A DNA stretch of 64,000 nt from Apoda limacodes (taxonomy: Eukaryota; Arthropoda; Insecta; Lepidoptera; Limacodidae), in NCBI GenBank assembly GCA_946406115.1, contig OX291554.1:16441092-16505091 (forward strand). The letters run 5' to 3'. The position numbers and the translations under genes were made by a program. This document shows, in pieces, positions 33,655 to 44,194 of this stretch (position 1 is the stretch's first letter; every line of letters starts with the position of its first letter). The notes below the pieces were generated by a model, which searched no databases, was not told the DNA's origin, and was given only the letters and a program-made list of their open reading frames with translations.

Positions 33655-35665
33655 CACTCCTGAGCTTAGTAAAACTACAATTGACTATGTCAAAATGTAT
33701 AAAACGCCTACTGAAATGACATGGGAACACCTATATAACACTATTGAAAGAAATGATGCACCAGCAATAATATTCACCAATCTAACAAAGACAATTGTAG
33801 AAAACACATCGAGTGTAACCACTACTTATCGACTTTTTAAACCTTGGATAACGAAGGGAGTTGTCAAATGTATAAGGAAAAGAGATAGATTACATAAAAT
33901 ACCTTTTTCAATTTAAGTCTTGAATCAGGAATATTGCTCACAGATTTTTAAAAAGCTGTAGTTTGTGCTATATTAAAATCTGGTGATAAAAACGAAGCAA
34001 CTAACTATCGACCCATTTCTCTTCTGTCGACGCTATCAAAGGTTCTGGAAAAAAATATAAATAAAAGACGCACAAGCTTTATTAAAAAAAACCAGATACT
34101 TAGCAAATGCCAATTTGGCTTTAGAACAAATACATCGACAGACAACGCTGTCTTGACACTCACCACTAAGGGCCGGTATTTTAATCACTACTTGACTTTT
34201 GCTTAAGTTAGGATGTAAGTTGAAGATAAGTTGAATATTTGAGGACCGAATGTGTATTTTAATATAACTCAGCTATAACTTAACTTAATCTAAGATTTTG
34301 AAAGGGTGAACATGTTGTGCAACATGGCAAAACATTCAGTATTGTCCGTTCAATTTTATGACCTCTGTAAGGGTTGCTAAAGCACAAACGCTTTTTACTA
34401 CCTGCTTTTGCCATTCGGATCATTGTGCTCTGTGAACTGAATGCAATTTTTTCTAAAAAGTAGATCATTAGTTAGGTAGGTATTTCATTATATCTATCTA
34501 TGCCATGTAGGTAGCCATAGAATAAAAATATTTATGTATCACTACCTAACAAATTAAAACCTAATATGTGTGGTTATTATAACTTTGAATTATAAAATTT
34601 TAAATATTTATTTATTTATTTTTCTAAGGAGCGTACAAGCCCTTATGACCTTGTTATAATTTTATTGAAACGAAACTTTGGTAATAATAAAATGTTTTTT
34701 TTTTTTAATCCCTGTTCAGCATTATATAATAATGTAAAGTGTCAAACATTTTTTCACGCAATCATAATATTTTTTAAATATATCAAAGTATTACTAACGT
34801 ACTTATAAGTAATCAAACGAACACTAAACTATCAACATTTCAAAGAGACAACATCTGCCAATCCGGGATTGTTACTTAATCCAAATCCGTTGCTTATCTT
34901 AGGGCAGTTTATGAAGGACTTTACGCTGAGATTAAAGTTATGATGAGAATGAAATACACTTAAGTGCTACTTGTCATCGATCCTAGATTAAGCTAGGATA
35001 AGAGGCGATTGAAATAGCAGCCCTAAGTTAGTATTTTACTTGGACAGAGGCGAAACACGTGCTGGAGTCTTTTTGGATCTACAAAAGGCGTTTGATACTG
35101 TTTCGATTCCAATACTAGTAACGCGATTGGAAAATGTTGGTATAAGAGGAGTGGCTTTAAAGTGCTTCAAAGATTATTTGTCAGATAGGTCACAGAGAGT
35201 GGCTGGTAGCTGGACAAGTAAGTAACTCATTACATTGTGAATACGGAATTCCACAAGCTTACACACTTGGGCCAACGCTATTTCTCATTTATATTAATGG
35301 TATGTGATGCCGTTGCCCCATTAGACATTGACCTACTTATGTTTGCTGATGAGACCGTCCTTATCTTCCATGGGAAAACATGGGATGTTTCATTCCAACT
35401 GGCTGAAAATGGTTTAGCTAGAGTTCCAACCTGGCTAGAAAATAGTCTGTTGTTTCTCAATACGAATAAAATCAAATACATGTGCTTCAGTAAGACAGTA
35501 TCGGGAGAACCAGCTGTGACACAGAAGCTTAAACTACCAACATTTCCATGTAACAGAGGAATAGATAAACATTAATGCGACCGCACAACCTTGACCAGAG
35601 TCTCTCATATTAAATATTTAGGCATAGTAGTAGATGACAAACTTACATGGAATAAACACATATGA
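33655..35665 (+). pseudogene. LINE reverse transcriptase (CR1/jockey type), split by a MITE
   Basis: Frames in order: KPWITKGVVKCIRKRDRLHK (near 33838); after a deletion, NYRPISLLSTLSKVLEKN (33999-34055) and KCQFGFRTNTSTDNAVLTL (34105-34160); a break at 34167-35026; then RAGVFLDLQKAFDTV (35058-35105, catalytic Asp in motif A), GIPQAYTLGPTLFLIYING (35245-35300) and LMFADETVLIF (35337-35370); finally HIKYLGIVVDDKLTWNKH (35605-35662). Motif C reads ADET instead of the expected ADDT/ADD (Glu codon at 35351-35353), and PQG reads PQA. Two frameshifts flank the PQ segment. With the MITE and one TAA removed, the frame is continuous across the junction. The endonuclease is not visible. Clade is uncertain between CR1-like and jockey-like. 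Confidence 0.85.
34170..35023. mobile_element. PIF/Harbinger-type MITE inserted in LINE RT
   Basis: Terminal inverted repeats GGGCCGGTATTTTAATC (34170-34186) and the reverse complement of 35007-35023 (GGGCTGCTATTTCAATC) match at 14 of 17 positions. Both ends are flanked by TAA (34167-34169 and 35024-35026), the 3-bp target typical of PIF/Harbinger elements. Length is 854 bp with no transposase frame, so it is non-autonomous. The short minus-strand frame at 34280-34468 has no recognised domain, though it could be a scrap of a parent element. Confidence 0.85.
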
Positions 35666-36249
35666 CAAATTATAAATTTAAAACAGTAATAACACACACA
35701 CACACTACTCTCTTTTGTAATATTTATTTTTTTATTTATTCATATATAATATGTATATATATTTCTTCTCTCTTAATTTTCTAATAATGTAAGATTATTG
35801 TTTCCATTAATTAGGATTATCTTACAATGATTACCCAAAATTGTCAGAAGCTGTAATTTTATAAAGATGGGAAACACACTGGCTTCTGCAACACAGTTTT
35901 TACTAGCGCAGGAGTCAGGGCAATAACATAACATCTGATATTTTTGTGATAGTAAAGAATTTATTATTATTATTATAGATTTTGATGGTAATATAAGCTA
36001 GTAACAGACCCTATGGAACACCTTCGCTTCTTCGCAGGCTACATAACAATGTCTTTCCTTGAATCAATGGTTGGTTAGTGTGTGAGATCCCTAGCGAGGA
36101 ACCGAGGCGTAAGCAGTAATAGATAGCCGAGGCTGGACAAATGGTCTCCTACGTGTGTAGACAATTGTATGCATTCCATAACCCTTAAACAAGAGATTCA
36201 ATCAAAAATAGCATAACCAGAGGTAAAAGTGACTTAGACTTATTAAATA
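35666..36249. other. No gene; (CA)n microsatellite
   Basis: A short ACACACACACACAC tract lies at 35692-35705, just after the LINE fragment. The rest is AT-rich DNA with no recognised feature. Confidence 0.5.
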
Positions 36250-36514
36250 ATTGTTTTTGGACGTGTGTGTAAACATAGCGCCGCGCCGTCTGGTCCCAAA
36301 CTAAGCAAAACTTGTGCAATGGATACCAGACAACGGATACAAACACATATATATATACTTTTTTTTGTAAATACATACATATTTAAAACAAGAAGGATAT
36401 ACAAGGTACAAGTCACAAAACAAACACAAAAAATAAATGTTTGTCTTGTGTGGGAATCGAACGCACGCTCCTCGATTCAGCAGTCGGGGCATTACCCACG
36501 GAGCCACGGAGCCG
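36250..36514 (-). mobile_element. tRNA-derived SINE (type 1)
   Basis: On the minus strand: GGCTCCGTGGCTCCGTGG (A-box region, near 36500), GTTCGATTCC (B box, 36452-36462), 'ACAAGACAAACATTTATT', a TATATATATG-rich middle, 'TATCCGTTGTCTGGTATCC', 'GTTTTGCTTAGTTTGGGACC' and 'ACGGCGCGGCGCTATG'. It is colinear with the plus-strand copy at 38235. Pol III transcription from the internal A/B boxes is inferred. Confidence 0.85.
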
Positions 36515-37973
36515 ATGATTGCACTTACGCCTTTTCTGATACAAAATAGTTAGCTAAGCGTATGTTTTCCGCGGTTAGCTAATTTGCTTATCAATATTTT
36601 TCTCAAAAAAAACTGAAACAAGTGCCAGAATTTCGCAGTTTTTCGAGTACCATGGGAGTAGCACAGGGTTTTCAGGGTTGCAAACTTGGGTATAAATAAA
36701 CTACTCTCTGGGGACCTAACAACATATAAAAGATCGTGGTTACATGCGCGTTTGCAATGTTTGATTCCGATATTGACTTGGCTGATATAATATAAACTTT
36801 TCAAATTGATATACACTCTTATTTCAAAATAGATTTTTTTATTCTTTGACCCTTACTAACAATAAAAAGCTTCGTACTCTAAAATATCGAATTCGTTTGA
36901 CTCGACGATTTTTATTTTGATATAAGAATAAGTAATTTTGATATAAGTGTAAGTATTTTACGATGCATTGGAGCTATAAAATATAGTTCATAGTATTTCT
37001 TAGCGGATATTATTTCAGTATTTATTTTATGTTCCCTTCAAAGACTGTAAATCACAGCAATAAAATTATACACTACATCTGTACGTGAAGTAAAGTACTG
37101 AACTAGATTTTTTGTTATTGTGTGATACTCTGAATTCTGTACTCACTTAAAATATCATAACAGTTTTATTTCCGGTTTGATTTGTTTTATTTTTTTGATA
37201 TATTCTTCATAATTCCTTAGAAAAACACGCCATAAGACATTATACAACTGAAGGCCGCATTCGAAATAAAACTTATGTTTTTTGCCACATCTGATAAAAA
37301 AAAATCTTTTAAGAAGGTATGTTTTAACATTACGGTTTTAATCCCCTCGGGGGGTAAATAGTGAGGTGGCCAGATGATATGGATACCCATATCCTAATGT
37401 AGGGAATAGTCTCTTTTAATCATCATGATAGATGCTGCAACACTGTTTCTTATGCAAGAAGTTCTTCTCTTTAGCAAGAAGAAATTATTCCCATGAACTA
37501 AGTTCTTATTTTTGAGAAAAATAAATACAACGTCTTTGTTGAAAACATATCAAAACTATTGGATTCCATAAAATATAAACTTTTTTAAACATTTTAATAT
37601 TTACTATCCTTCAAGTGTGTTGAAATCAGTCGTATGATACGTGGGAGCTTTGCTTAATACACACTCGGCTTAATCACGCCCTCGCCTTTGGCTCGGGCTA
37701 CAACCCACAACCCCGTCTGTAATGAGCAGCCTAGCTCACTTGTACCATATTGTACTATTTTAATCCTAAATGAATTGAGAATTCATGAAATAATTGAAAT
37801 CTGTACTTTGTTTTTATATTGACGCAAAATTTAAAAAAATTGTTTCGCTTATCACAAAAAAAAAAAACGAAAACAAGAATCAAAAATATGAAATGAAAAT
37901 TATATGTAACAAAAAATAACCTTGCAATTAATTGACATTTAAACTCAATAAAATATAATTTAACTTGTTGTTG
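36515..37973. other. No gene seen
   Basis: AT-rich. Short GC-richer words at 37340-37370 and 37670-37740 ('CCTCGCCTTTGGCTCGGGCT') look like repeat scraps I cannot assign. Confidence 0.45.
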
Positions 37974-38140
37974 TTGGTTGCCTTAGCCGTTGTTTATCCC
38001 CACTACATGACTGTCAGAATTTTCAAGCTGCCCATAAGCCTCTGAGTAACAACGCAAGGAGGAGATCAGTAAATATGACAGTAAGCGGTCACCCATCCAA
38101 TACCAGACCACATCCAACGTTGCTTCACATAGCATTTTTT
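37974..38140 (-). mobile_element. 5S-rRNA-derived SINE (SINE3 type)
   Basis: On the minus strand, GAAGCAACGTTGGATGTGG, then 'GGTATTGGATGGGTGACCG' (38091-38133), closely follow the internal control region of insect 5S rRNA ('AAGCAACGTCGGGCG' followed by 'TTGGATGGGTGACCG'). Downstream is an unrelated body ('CTCCTTGCGTTGTTACTCAG', 'GCAGCTTGAAAATTCTGAC') and a (CAA)n tail at 37975-37988. The upstream third of 5S is missing. A 5S-derived head plus a body and short-repeat tail defines SINE3-class elements. It is a retrotransposon copy, not a functional 5S gene. Confidence 0.8.
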
Positions 38141-38234
38141 GCTTTTATACACAAATATTACTTAGCCGCGAGTTCTATATGATTACTTAATGAAATATCA
38201 AATACTCCTACTCAGTGTCCACATTCACACTAAG

Positions 38235-38475
38235 ACTCCGTGGCTCAGTGACCCAACTGCTAAATTGAGGGGCGTGGGTTCGATTTCCGCACATGACAAA
38301 CATTTTTTATTTGTGTTTGTCTGGAGACTGGGTGTTTTCTATATAATATGTATGTATTTACAAAAAAGTATATATATGTATTTGTATCCGTTATCTGGTA
38401 TCCATAGCACAAGGTTTGCTTAGATTGGGACGAGACGGCGCTGTGTGTAATGTCCAAAAATATATATATTTATCT
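38235..38475 (+). mobile_element. tRNA-derived SINE (type 1), well preserved
   Basis: ACTCCGTGGCTCAGTGACCC (A-box region near 38241) and GGGTTCGATTTCCGCAC (B box at 38276-38292) form a tRNA-like head. The body has 'GTGTTTGTCTGGAGACTGG', 'GTATCCGTTATCTGGTATCC', 'ATAGCACAAGGTTTGCTTAG' and 'GACGGCGCTGTGTGTAATG', and ends in a TATATATATTTAT tract. It is colinear with 36250-36514 (opposite strand) and 16196-16412. Confidence 0.85.
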
Positions 38476-40339
38476 TTGCTTTACTCTACCTTATATTTGA
38501 GTACTTTGCTACGTTGTAAACAGCAAAAGGATAATATGTTTCTTTTGTCGGCAGACTTGTTTATCTTCTCGGTTCCAGAATAAACCTAATTTAAATTGAG
38601 CTCAGTAAATAATGTCTGGTTTACTTTTCATTTCTGTGGATTTAACAATACAAGAGAAAACATTTTCTGTGAATAGTAGTAAAACAATTAGTTTTGACAA
38701 GCAGTCTCATTTATTGCGATATTCGTTGCTTTAAAAAAATGAAGAAGGGTTTTTTCTCAAGAGCAAAATCTCCGTATCTTACCGTGTCTTATCGCATTTC
38801 ATTTTGGACTGGCTCGCCTGAAAATTTTTTGCCAGACGCCTCGGCTCTGGATTGTCGAGACATTTACTATAGATCTCTGTTAATGACGGATACCTATATG
38901 TTAGTGTCTTCCTCGCTACCGCCATATAGATATGTAATGAAAAGTAGTAAAAAGTTCTTTTTAGGTGTAGCCTATCATACATCAAACAGTGAAAAAAAAG
39001 TTTTTTTTTCAAATTTTTTTTCCTCTAAAATTTGTATTTTGTAACCAATTTGAAAAATTTAAGTAAGGGGCTTTAAACCTCGGGATCTGAAAACCTAAAA
39101 AAAAACAAGATTTTGGGCTTTATAAATACTACCAACAAACTTTGTTTTGAGACAAAATTGGTACATAAGATTTTTCAGATAACCGCAAAAATACCTACTT
39201 ATTATTGGCCGGTTTGTTTTTACAGGTATATATATAATTTATTTTAGGTTAATATTTTGAGGTATACTGGTATTCTTACATACTTATTTAATCTGAAGCA
39301 GCGTAGTGTTCCGAGGGTTGATCATCTTAAATAAAAATCTTTTTTTGACTTATTAGACTAATAATTTTCTTAGGCCATCGAAAAGTTAAAAAAAAAAATG
39401 AGTGATACAGGGGTAAATTTTACTCCACTAGATATATTAAATGCATTAACAAGAATTACCTGCAACCTTTTGCCTGAAAATCAAGAAATAGTCATTTTTG
39501 TTTCTCTTTTAATTTACCTATAACATGGGTATAGAATGATAAGTGTATAAAACTGCATATAACTAGATAAATTAAACAATCCTGTGATACTCTCCAGTTT
39601 TTATACCATTTTATACAAACGAAATCACTATGGGCATGATTTTTTAACTTTGGCGATTGCATTTGCTTTCGTGCTGTCTCTTACTGTATAGTTGATAAAC
39701 CTATTTGCTATCCTGCTGTCAGTATTACGATTATATACGATTGCCAAATTTGCGAGAAAATACAAGCTAAAAAAACAGGCCCTATATCATTTTAAATCAA
39801 AGGATAGGTTTAGTATATTATGTAGCAATTGTGTAGGTCCGATATTTTTTACGTATACCTACCTAATTTTTAACCTCAAAGTTTATTAGACTTATAATTA
39901 AATATACCTAGATTAATAAACGACATTACACTGTCAGTAATAAGCTTGTAATAAGTTGGAAGTAGACATTGACTTTTCATTAAGTTTATAAACCAACCGT
40001 GAAATCTCTCGTATTTTAGTTTCCTCTGCGTTTTATTATACTGAGCCTATACGTTTACTAACTTATAGGTTAGTAAAAATCATTTTTATCGATACTGTAA
40101 TAAATTTAATGGAGGAAATATCCAACACGTAATCTGAGCTTTTATGGCCGCATTTTATATGAGATAATTTAACAAAAAAAAACATTGGGTCTTCTACGTC
40201 TATATTTGGTTGTATTATATTTTTTTCAGCTTCAGTTTTTCTAAATATCTATAATCCGGACACTTTCTCAAGTGTTATTTATAACACTGTTTAGATTACA
40301 CATAGCTCAATCACCAAACATTTCGTTCTGCCTGTAAAG
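38476..40339. other. No gene supported; one GC-richer segment
   Basis: 38740-38980 is compact and less AT-rich than its flanks, and is open on both strands (for example SPENFLPDASALDCRDIYY on plus). The wording ('GACTGGCTCGCCTGAAAA', 'GACGCCTCGGCTCTGG', 'TCGCTACCGCCATATAGA') looks like an inserted repeat rather than an exon, and no splice context or domain is evident. The remainder is AT-rich and featureless. Confidence 0.4.
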
Positions 40340-40575
40340 AAACATGAGAAACGAAACCTCCGAAGAAAGCTGCAATAGCAAGCTCTACCTACGGCTATTG
40401 TTCATGCACGTAAAATTTGGTCATTCCTGCATAAACTTCTATTTTCTACGGAATAAAAGTCTAGCCTACGTCCTTCTCCGTCTCTTCAATTATCCCGAGG
40501 CGAATTTTTTAGCTTAATTGACTGCTCCTTTGTGACGTGATGCAGGGACAAACGATACCATGGCCTCTATAATAT
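40340..40575 (-). mobile_element. Helitron-like copy, 5' end abutting next copy
   Basis: Family blocks occur in minus-strand order: ATATTATAGAGGCCATGG (start, next to 40576), 'GACGGAGAAGGACGTAGG' and 'CTTGCTATTGCAGC' at the far end. The 3' CTAG end is not preserved. It lies head-to-tail with 40577-40806. Confidence 0.5.
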
Positions 40576-40576
40576 A

Positions 40577-40806
40577 CTAGCTTTTGCCCGCGATTCCACC
40601 CGCCCTATATTTGGTCATCGGGGTAGCATTTCAACGGCAACTCCTCAATTATGGAAAAAAAACGGACAATATTTGACGTTTTCAAGTAGCTTATGTCCTT
40701 TCCCGGGACTCAAACTATCTCCATGCCAAAATTCATCTTGATCGGTACAGCGGTCTGAGCGTGAAGAGGTAACAGACAGAGTTACTTTTGCATTTATAAT
40801 ATTTAT
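40577..40806 (-). mobile_element. Helitron-like copy with intact 3' end
   Basis: Minus strand: ATTATAAATGCAAAAGTAAC, 'CTCTTCACGCTCAGACCGC', 'TTTTGGCATGGAGATAGTTT', 'GGGCGGGTGGAATCGCGGGC', AAAAGCTAG. CTAG is at 40577-40580 and is followed by T. The 5' TC is not clear. It adjoins the preceding copy with a junction of about one base. Confidence 0.58.
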
Positions 40807-41072
40807 TATTATTCAATTTTTTCCATTTATTTATTGACCAATACATATTGCATACATTTTAATTTAAGATAGATCATCCGACGGAAGCCTTAGAAGGCTT
40901 ATCTGTCAGATAATGAGTTCTCTTTATACAATTGAATTTTAATCTAATGTTTACAGTATGTTAATATTAATTTACGCTTAAAAAAAAACAAATAAAAAAT
41001 TATAACAAGAAATAAAAAAAAAATAAGAAAAAAAAAACCATTGCTATTAATCGTAATATTATTAACATTGTA

Positions 41073-41244
41073 ACGTGACAACTTGTGCCTTTCACTTTTT
41101 ATGTCTGTCTCTCTCGCTCTTAGGCGGGCTAACCATGCCGCGTGCCTCTCACTCGCTCTCATTGTGAGCGCATAACGTGAGCGGAGCGTAACGCAGTTTC
41201 TTGAAGTGTCACCCGGCAAACCAATTTATAAGACGTTGTCACGT
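41073..41244. mobile_element. 172-bp MITE-like element
   Basis: ACGTGACAAC at 41073-41082 is inverted at 41235-41244. The interior is strikingly GC-richer than the flanks ('GGCGGGCTAACCATGCCGCG', 'GTGAGCGGAGCGTAACGC', 'GTGTCACCCGGCAAACC'). I recall this interior as common in lepidopteran genomes. The superfamily is unknown and no clean target duplication is seen. Confidence 0.55.
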
Positions 41245-42359
41245 CAAAAATAGATAAGAGAGAGAGAGTTCTACTCATCGCCTTTCAGCGACAGTAGACA
41301 TTTTCTAACTTTCTTAAATGATTTGATATTATTACTTAGGTATGTCTCCTGTACATCACGTGGAAGGGTGTTAATAACATTGGGTAGTAAGTATGAAAAG
41401 TATGATATATATCATGGATAGTATGAATAGTTTTAAATATATGTACACGGTAAAAATAGATTTCCCTATAGACGTAAGAGAATATTTACTTAGTAAAAGT
41501 AAAAAATATCTTGAAAATATTTATTTGTACCAAGACAAAAATATTCAATGCAATTAAACAAATGACTCGAGTCAAAGATAACTTATTCTTTAAGTGAAAG
41601 ATGTTTCGATTTCCATAAAGGCATTTTTTTGTTAGAATAAGAAATATTATTCTTCTTTCTAGCAATTATATTTGATTAATTGATTCTTCAGAGTAGTTAA
41701 TAAATATTTCTTTCTTTCTATATGCTTCAAAAACACCATACTTAGAGATGTAACTGCGTTGTTACTAAGTATCTGTGACAATTTTTTTCTTTACTCAACG
41801 ATTTAATAATGAAAGTAGTCATTAAATCATAATAATTCTAAATAGTGCGTTCTAGCTTAGTGTCAATAACTGTACCTACAACACCATCTGTTAATATTAT
41901 TTAGATTTATCTTAGAAAGGATTAAATTCTTGATTTTAAAAAAGTCCATCTTTTTGTCTGAAATAAAACTAAATCTCAAATTAAGCATATTTATCTTAAA
42001 ATTACAAAAAAATCTAAGAATAAAATAGTAATTTTATGACAAAAATATATTTTTAATCTGAGAAAATATATTTTTGGAATAACTAAATATTTTGAGAAAG
42101 TACTCCGTCTTGAAAAGAGAAATCATTTTTATCTGTGTATAAAGAATATAATTATTAAATATCGCTCTTAAATATTTGAATTCCTTTACACGATAGACGT
42201 TATTTGACGCTTCACATGGTGCTATAAAAACCAAAAAAAAATTGACATGTGTTTGACTTTGTTTTTTGTAGTTTACTTACTAATTTATATTACCTCTTAA
42301 ATGTTTCAATACATATTGTATACATACTTGTTAGCTGATTATCAAAGTATTATATTATT
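41245..42359. other. No gene seen
   Basis: AT-rich with an AGAGAGAGAG tract at 41256-41267. The minus-strand frame at 42034-42234 has no recognised domain. Confidence 0.5.
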
Positions 42360-42484
42360 ACTTTAAATAGAACTTCTTGCCAGCTCTTTTTCGCAGAAAT
42401 TAACATTGTTTACATTGTATCGGCAATTCAAAAGTGTTCTCAGAAACCTGTTTGAATAAATATTGTTTAATTTGATTTGATTTA
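42360..42484 (+). mobile_element. Possible LINE 3' UTR end
   Basis: 'ACTTCTTGCCAGCTCTTTT', 'GTTTGAATAAATATTG' and a TTTGATTTGATTTAA tail resemble the 3' end of a LINE with short terminal repeats. There is no coding part upstream, so this is tentative. Confidence 0.3.
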
Positions 42485-42699
42485 AAAGAAAAATAGGTAT
42501 ACCGTTAAAAAACATATGAGTAATATTTACTAGAAGGAAACCCGGTTACAATATGTAGGTATAATACATTAAACATTTCGTGGTCCCATTTCCCAAACGT
42601 GTAAGAAATTATTTTTCTTAACTAGTTACAAAGCTAGACTATATATCATTACCCAATTTTGTTATGACAGCGGCATGTTTCTACGATACTCATTTGAGA

Positions 42700-43085
42700 C
42701 TAGCTTCTGCCAGCGGCTTCGCCCGCCCTACATTCGGTTATCGGGGTAGGATTCTTACGGCAACTTTTCAATTATAGAAAAAATGCCACTAACACCTGAC
42801 GTTCTTCTCTTTCTCGTTCTCAAATACAAAAATAGATAAATAATTAACTAATTAACTACTAAAAACTAATTAACTAACGGATTAATTAATGGATTAACCT
42901 CGCGATCTTAGTGCTCCATACAAACTTTGATTCCCCGTTTCACCCCTTCAGCGGGTGAGTTTTCGGAAAATCCTTTCTTAGCGCCTACATCATAATAGCT
43001 ATATGTGTGTCAAATTTCAGTTCGATCCGTCCAGTGGTTGGAGCTGTACATTGATAGATCAGTCAGTCATTCAGTAACGTTTGCC
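42700..43085 (-). mobile_element. Helitron-like copy, mosaic, intact 3' end
   Basis: Minus strand ends 'GGGCGAAGCCGCTGGCAGAA' then GCTAG, with CTAG at 42700-42703 followed by T. The interior 42830-42900 is a run of 'TTAATTAACTA'-like words, and beyond it a second subfamily block begins ('GGGTGAAACGGGG', 'GAACTGAAATTTGACACACA'). It may be two fused copies. Confidence 0.5.
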
Positions 43086-44194
43086 TTTTATAAAAAATTA
43101 TTTAATTTACATACAGATTTAATAAAAGGGGTTCTTAAATTAAGAAGCACGCGCTTCAGAACGTGACTAAAATTTTACTTGTTACTAAACAACTTAAATA
43201 CGATTTTAAAATTAATGAAACAAACACAAGATTAGTTCTTATGATTGTTATTAATTTCCTTTTAATTAATTTTTTGGTGTGATTCGGATTTAATAGTACC
43301 AATCTCAATTTTAATTACTATGCGATGGCACAATTTATTATTAACGTAATACTCATTAACATTTACACGTATGGGCAAGACATTTGACTTATTAGTGGTA
43401 AGACATCGTCAATAATCTTAAGTATAAAGTTTATTTCCCAGTGACAAAAATATAGTTTTTTGACGTTTTAAGTAATAACTTATGTTTTTACTACCAGTAG
43501 GTAAGTTGTTATGGATTAAAAATTAGAAAACGAGAAGATAAGGAAAAAAATTTAAAGAGATGTTTTTTACAGATATCTAAAAAAAAAATTATTTTCTTAC
43601 AAAAAAATGTGTTTTAACTGGTGTAAAGTTTAAGAATTTGCAATGGGATATAATTTTGTTCTAGTTTAAAACATAAAAAAGGACGGTTCCAGTCGCCTAA
43701 AATTGGAATACGACTTCTTGGATTTTTTATTTTATGATCAGACGCCATTTTGACGAAGACTGATGAGTCATACCTTATATTTTTAGCTCATAATGTAGGT
43801 ATTTTATAAAAACAAAATTGTAATTAAATATATGTCTTGATCAATACAATTTTCATTATTCACGAAATTTACTTTTTATACGAGTTTTAAAAGCACAGTG
43901 TCGCATTTTTTGCATTTATTTTGTTTCTGCCGCCATTTGTCTTTTGAAAAAAGCAATTAAAACAGACCTTATTATCTGGACAATTATAAATATTAGATCG
44001 AAAGATAGGAACAGAAAATTCCAAGTCATTTTTTACAAGTATGGCGGAGTTTCATGAGCGTGCCTGTCATCGGGGCGTAATCTAAGGTCATGAAAAAAAT
44101 GACGGTTACCAAATGATCTGTGACACAAAGATTCTTGTATTTTTTGGTAGTCAATGCAAATTAAACTCGGTCTAGTGCCATATGCCTATGCCTA
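43086..44194. other. No gene seen
   Basis: AT-rich sequence without a recognised repeat or frame. Confidence 0.5.

Noticed and set aside
38091..38137. Functional 5S rRNA gene
   Set aside because: Only part of the 5S sequence is present, with several changes, and it is fused to a SINE-like body and CAA tail.
38235..38292. Functional tRNA gene
   Set aside because: A and B boxes are present but no cloverleaf acceptor pairing could be made, and the body matches other SINE copies.
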